A model generated the notes under the pieces. The model was not told the origin of the DNA. It ran no database searches and saw only the letters and a list, made by a program, of their open reading frames with translations. A stretch of 64,000 nucleotides of DNA from assembly GCF_029582805.1 (NCBI RefSeq), contig NZ_JAKKUT010000002.1, positions 453,501 to 517,500 of the forward strand, in the 5' to 3' direction. Numbering within the stretch: position 1 is the first letter of the stretch; each line of letters starts with the position of its first letter. Below, one piece after another: positions 63,317-64,000 of this stretch. Source of the DNA: Candidatus Synechococcus calcipolaris G9 (GTDB taxonomy: Bacteria > Cyanobacteriota > Cyanobacteriia > Thermosynechococcales > Thermosynechococcaceae). The position numbers and the translations under genes were made by a program.

Positions 63317-64000
63317 TTGGTTGCCCTTAAACCCGTTTCAATTGCCACCAGTCTCTTGGCGACCCTGACGATTTGGGGTCTTGGACTAGCCAGCAGTGTC
63401 CTTGCCCAAACCTTGACGATTTACTCCGGTCGTGGTGAAAGTCTCATTGGGCCATTGATCGAACAAGCAGAAAAGGACTTGGGCTTTGATATTGAGGTTC
63501 GCTACGGCGATACCTCAGAACTTGCCATCTCAATTCTCGAAGAAGGTCGTAATAGCCCCGCCGATCTATTCTTTGGTCAGGATGCCGGTGCCCTAGGTGC
63601 CCTCGCCCGTGAAGGCCGCACCGTAACTATTCCCAGTCGTATTTTAAATAAAGTAGATGAGCGATTCCGTTCTCCCAAAGGTCAATGGGTAGGAATCTCA
63701 GGGCGATCTCGAGTGATTAACTACAACACCAATATGGTGAGTGCCCGTGACCTGCCCAAGTCTATTTGGGAACTCACCCAGCCCAAGTGGCGCGGTAAAG
63801 TGGCTTGGGCCCCCACCAACGGATCCTTCCAAGCTTTTGTCACTGCCCTCCGCCTCACTGAAGGAGATGCCCGTACCCTAGAATGGCTTCAGGCCATGAA
63901 GAACAATGGTGCTGTAGTCTACCGCAACAATACGACCATTGTAGAAGCCGTAGGTCGTGGTGAAATTGAGCTTGGCTTAGTCAATAACTACTACCTCCAT
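63317..64000 (+). CDS. FutA/IdiA-type ferric iron-binding protein, 3' end cut by window edge
   Basis: 228 codons are present and the C-terminus is off the edge. It starts at TTG 63317, nine bases after GGAGG; no ATG start is available. The signal peptide runs to about SSVLAQ (residue 30). The mature part opens TLTIYSGRGESLIGPLIEQ and has DIEVRYGDTSELAI, SPADLFFGQDAGALGAL, and RVINYNTNMVSARDLPKSIW, as in FutA/IdiA/Fbp proteins. It binds ferric iron in the periplasm or protects photosystem II under iron shortage. Confidence 0.9.
   Translation, partial: MVALKPVSIATSLLATLTIWGLGLASSVLAQTLTIYSGRGESLIGPLIEQAEKDLGFDIEVRYGDTSELAISILEEGRNSPADLFFGQDAGALGALAREGRTVTIPSRILNKVDERFRSPKGQWVGISGRSRVINYNTNMVSARDLPKSIWELTQPKWRGKVAWAPTNGSFQAFVTALRLTEGDARTLEWLQAMKNNGAVVYRNNTTIVEAVGRGEIELGLVNNYYLH

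Noticed and set aside
1..64000. CRISPR arrays, prophage genes or insertion sequences
   Set aside because: No regularly spaced repeats, capsid or tail genes, or transposase genes were seen; the only Rpn-type gene (31118-32008) is a single intact gene without terminal repeats that I could find.

Overview
The window is chromosomal DNA of a unicellular cyanobacterium. The evidence is a psaK gene, a pxcA/CemA homologue, a Tab2-family protein, an IMPDH-like guaB3 next to the Yfr1 small RNA and trxA, a LabA-like NYN protein, a FutA/IdiA-type iron-binding protein, and many copies of the HIP1 octamer GCGATCGC (for example 6190-6197 and 63177-63184). Overall style (about half G+C, HIP1-rich, tightly packed) suggests a Synechococcus/Thermosynechococcaceae-like organism. 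That placement is inference; no rRNA is present to settle it.

Layout. 1-6.9 kb: a PlsC-like acyltransferase cut by the left edge, a RibD-type reductase, an HNH nuclease, holA, gpmI and panB. 7-19 kb: a Ser/Thr kinase followed by a PstS-like binding protein, pxcA, thrS, an acetolactate synthase-like enzyme, pgl, then an operon of a zinc-ribbon/FHA protein, an FHA-pseudokinase and a TIGR03943 membrane protein, ending in an AT-rich foreign-looking nucleotidyltransferase gene. 19.7-28 kb: a GT4 glycosyltransferase, a Ctp protease, typA, a DUF305 protein, yraN overlapping head to head with an Orn/Lys/Arg decarboxylase, and a nine-unit WG-repeat protein. 28-34 kb: amt with a terminator and a perfect NtcA box upstream, a Tab2 protein, a small Cys-rich protein, an Rpn-like nuclease, YajQ and an amino-acid-type binding lipoprotein.

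34.0-34.4 kb is the most striking non-coding DNA. It has eight perfect TTTTCCACA DnaA boxes plus degenerate ones, a (TAG)4 DnaA-trio, a GC cluster and an 85% AT stretch in the order expected of a bacterial origin-unwinding module. I read it as a strong chromosomal oriC candidate. It has no dnaA or dnaN beside it.

36.4-39.5 kb: pdxH, a tRNA-Thr(GGT), and a PemK/MazF-type toxin-antitoxin pair lying between two copies of the tRNA/DUF2752 divergent promoter region, so that one copy of each gene is truncated. Next comes a cluster of small membrane proteins (DUF2752, a 76-residue two-helix protein, TM2, CD225/dispanin-like) in which a second direct repeat flanks the dispanin-like gene. 39.5-64 kb: speA, trpF, psaK, a beta-lactamase-fold protein, an unknown protein with guaB3, yfr1, trxA, thiS, a peptide-type binding lipoprotein, a DUF1778/GNAT toxin-antitoxin pair with a consensus promoter, leuA, a CapA-family protein, cysS, a TrkA-N protein, an ABC1/UbiB kinase, an LptC/OstA-like lipoprotein, a LabA-like NYN protein, metG, two unknown proteins, and the start of a FutA/IdiA-type iron-binding protein cut by the right edge.

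The window is mostly housekeeping DNA. The accessory signals are concentrated at 19.0-19.7, 37.1-39.5 and 49.4-50.3 kb. Start codons were revised inward in many cases to match family N-termini or Shine-Dalgarno sequences. All family assignments are from recognition of the protein sequence, not from a database search.
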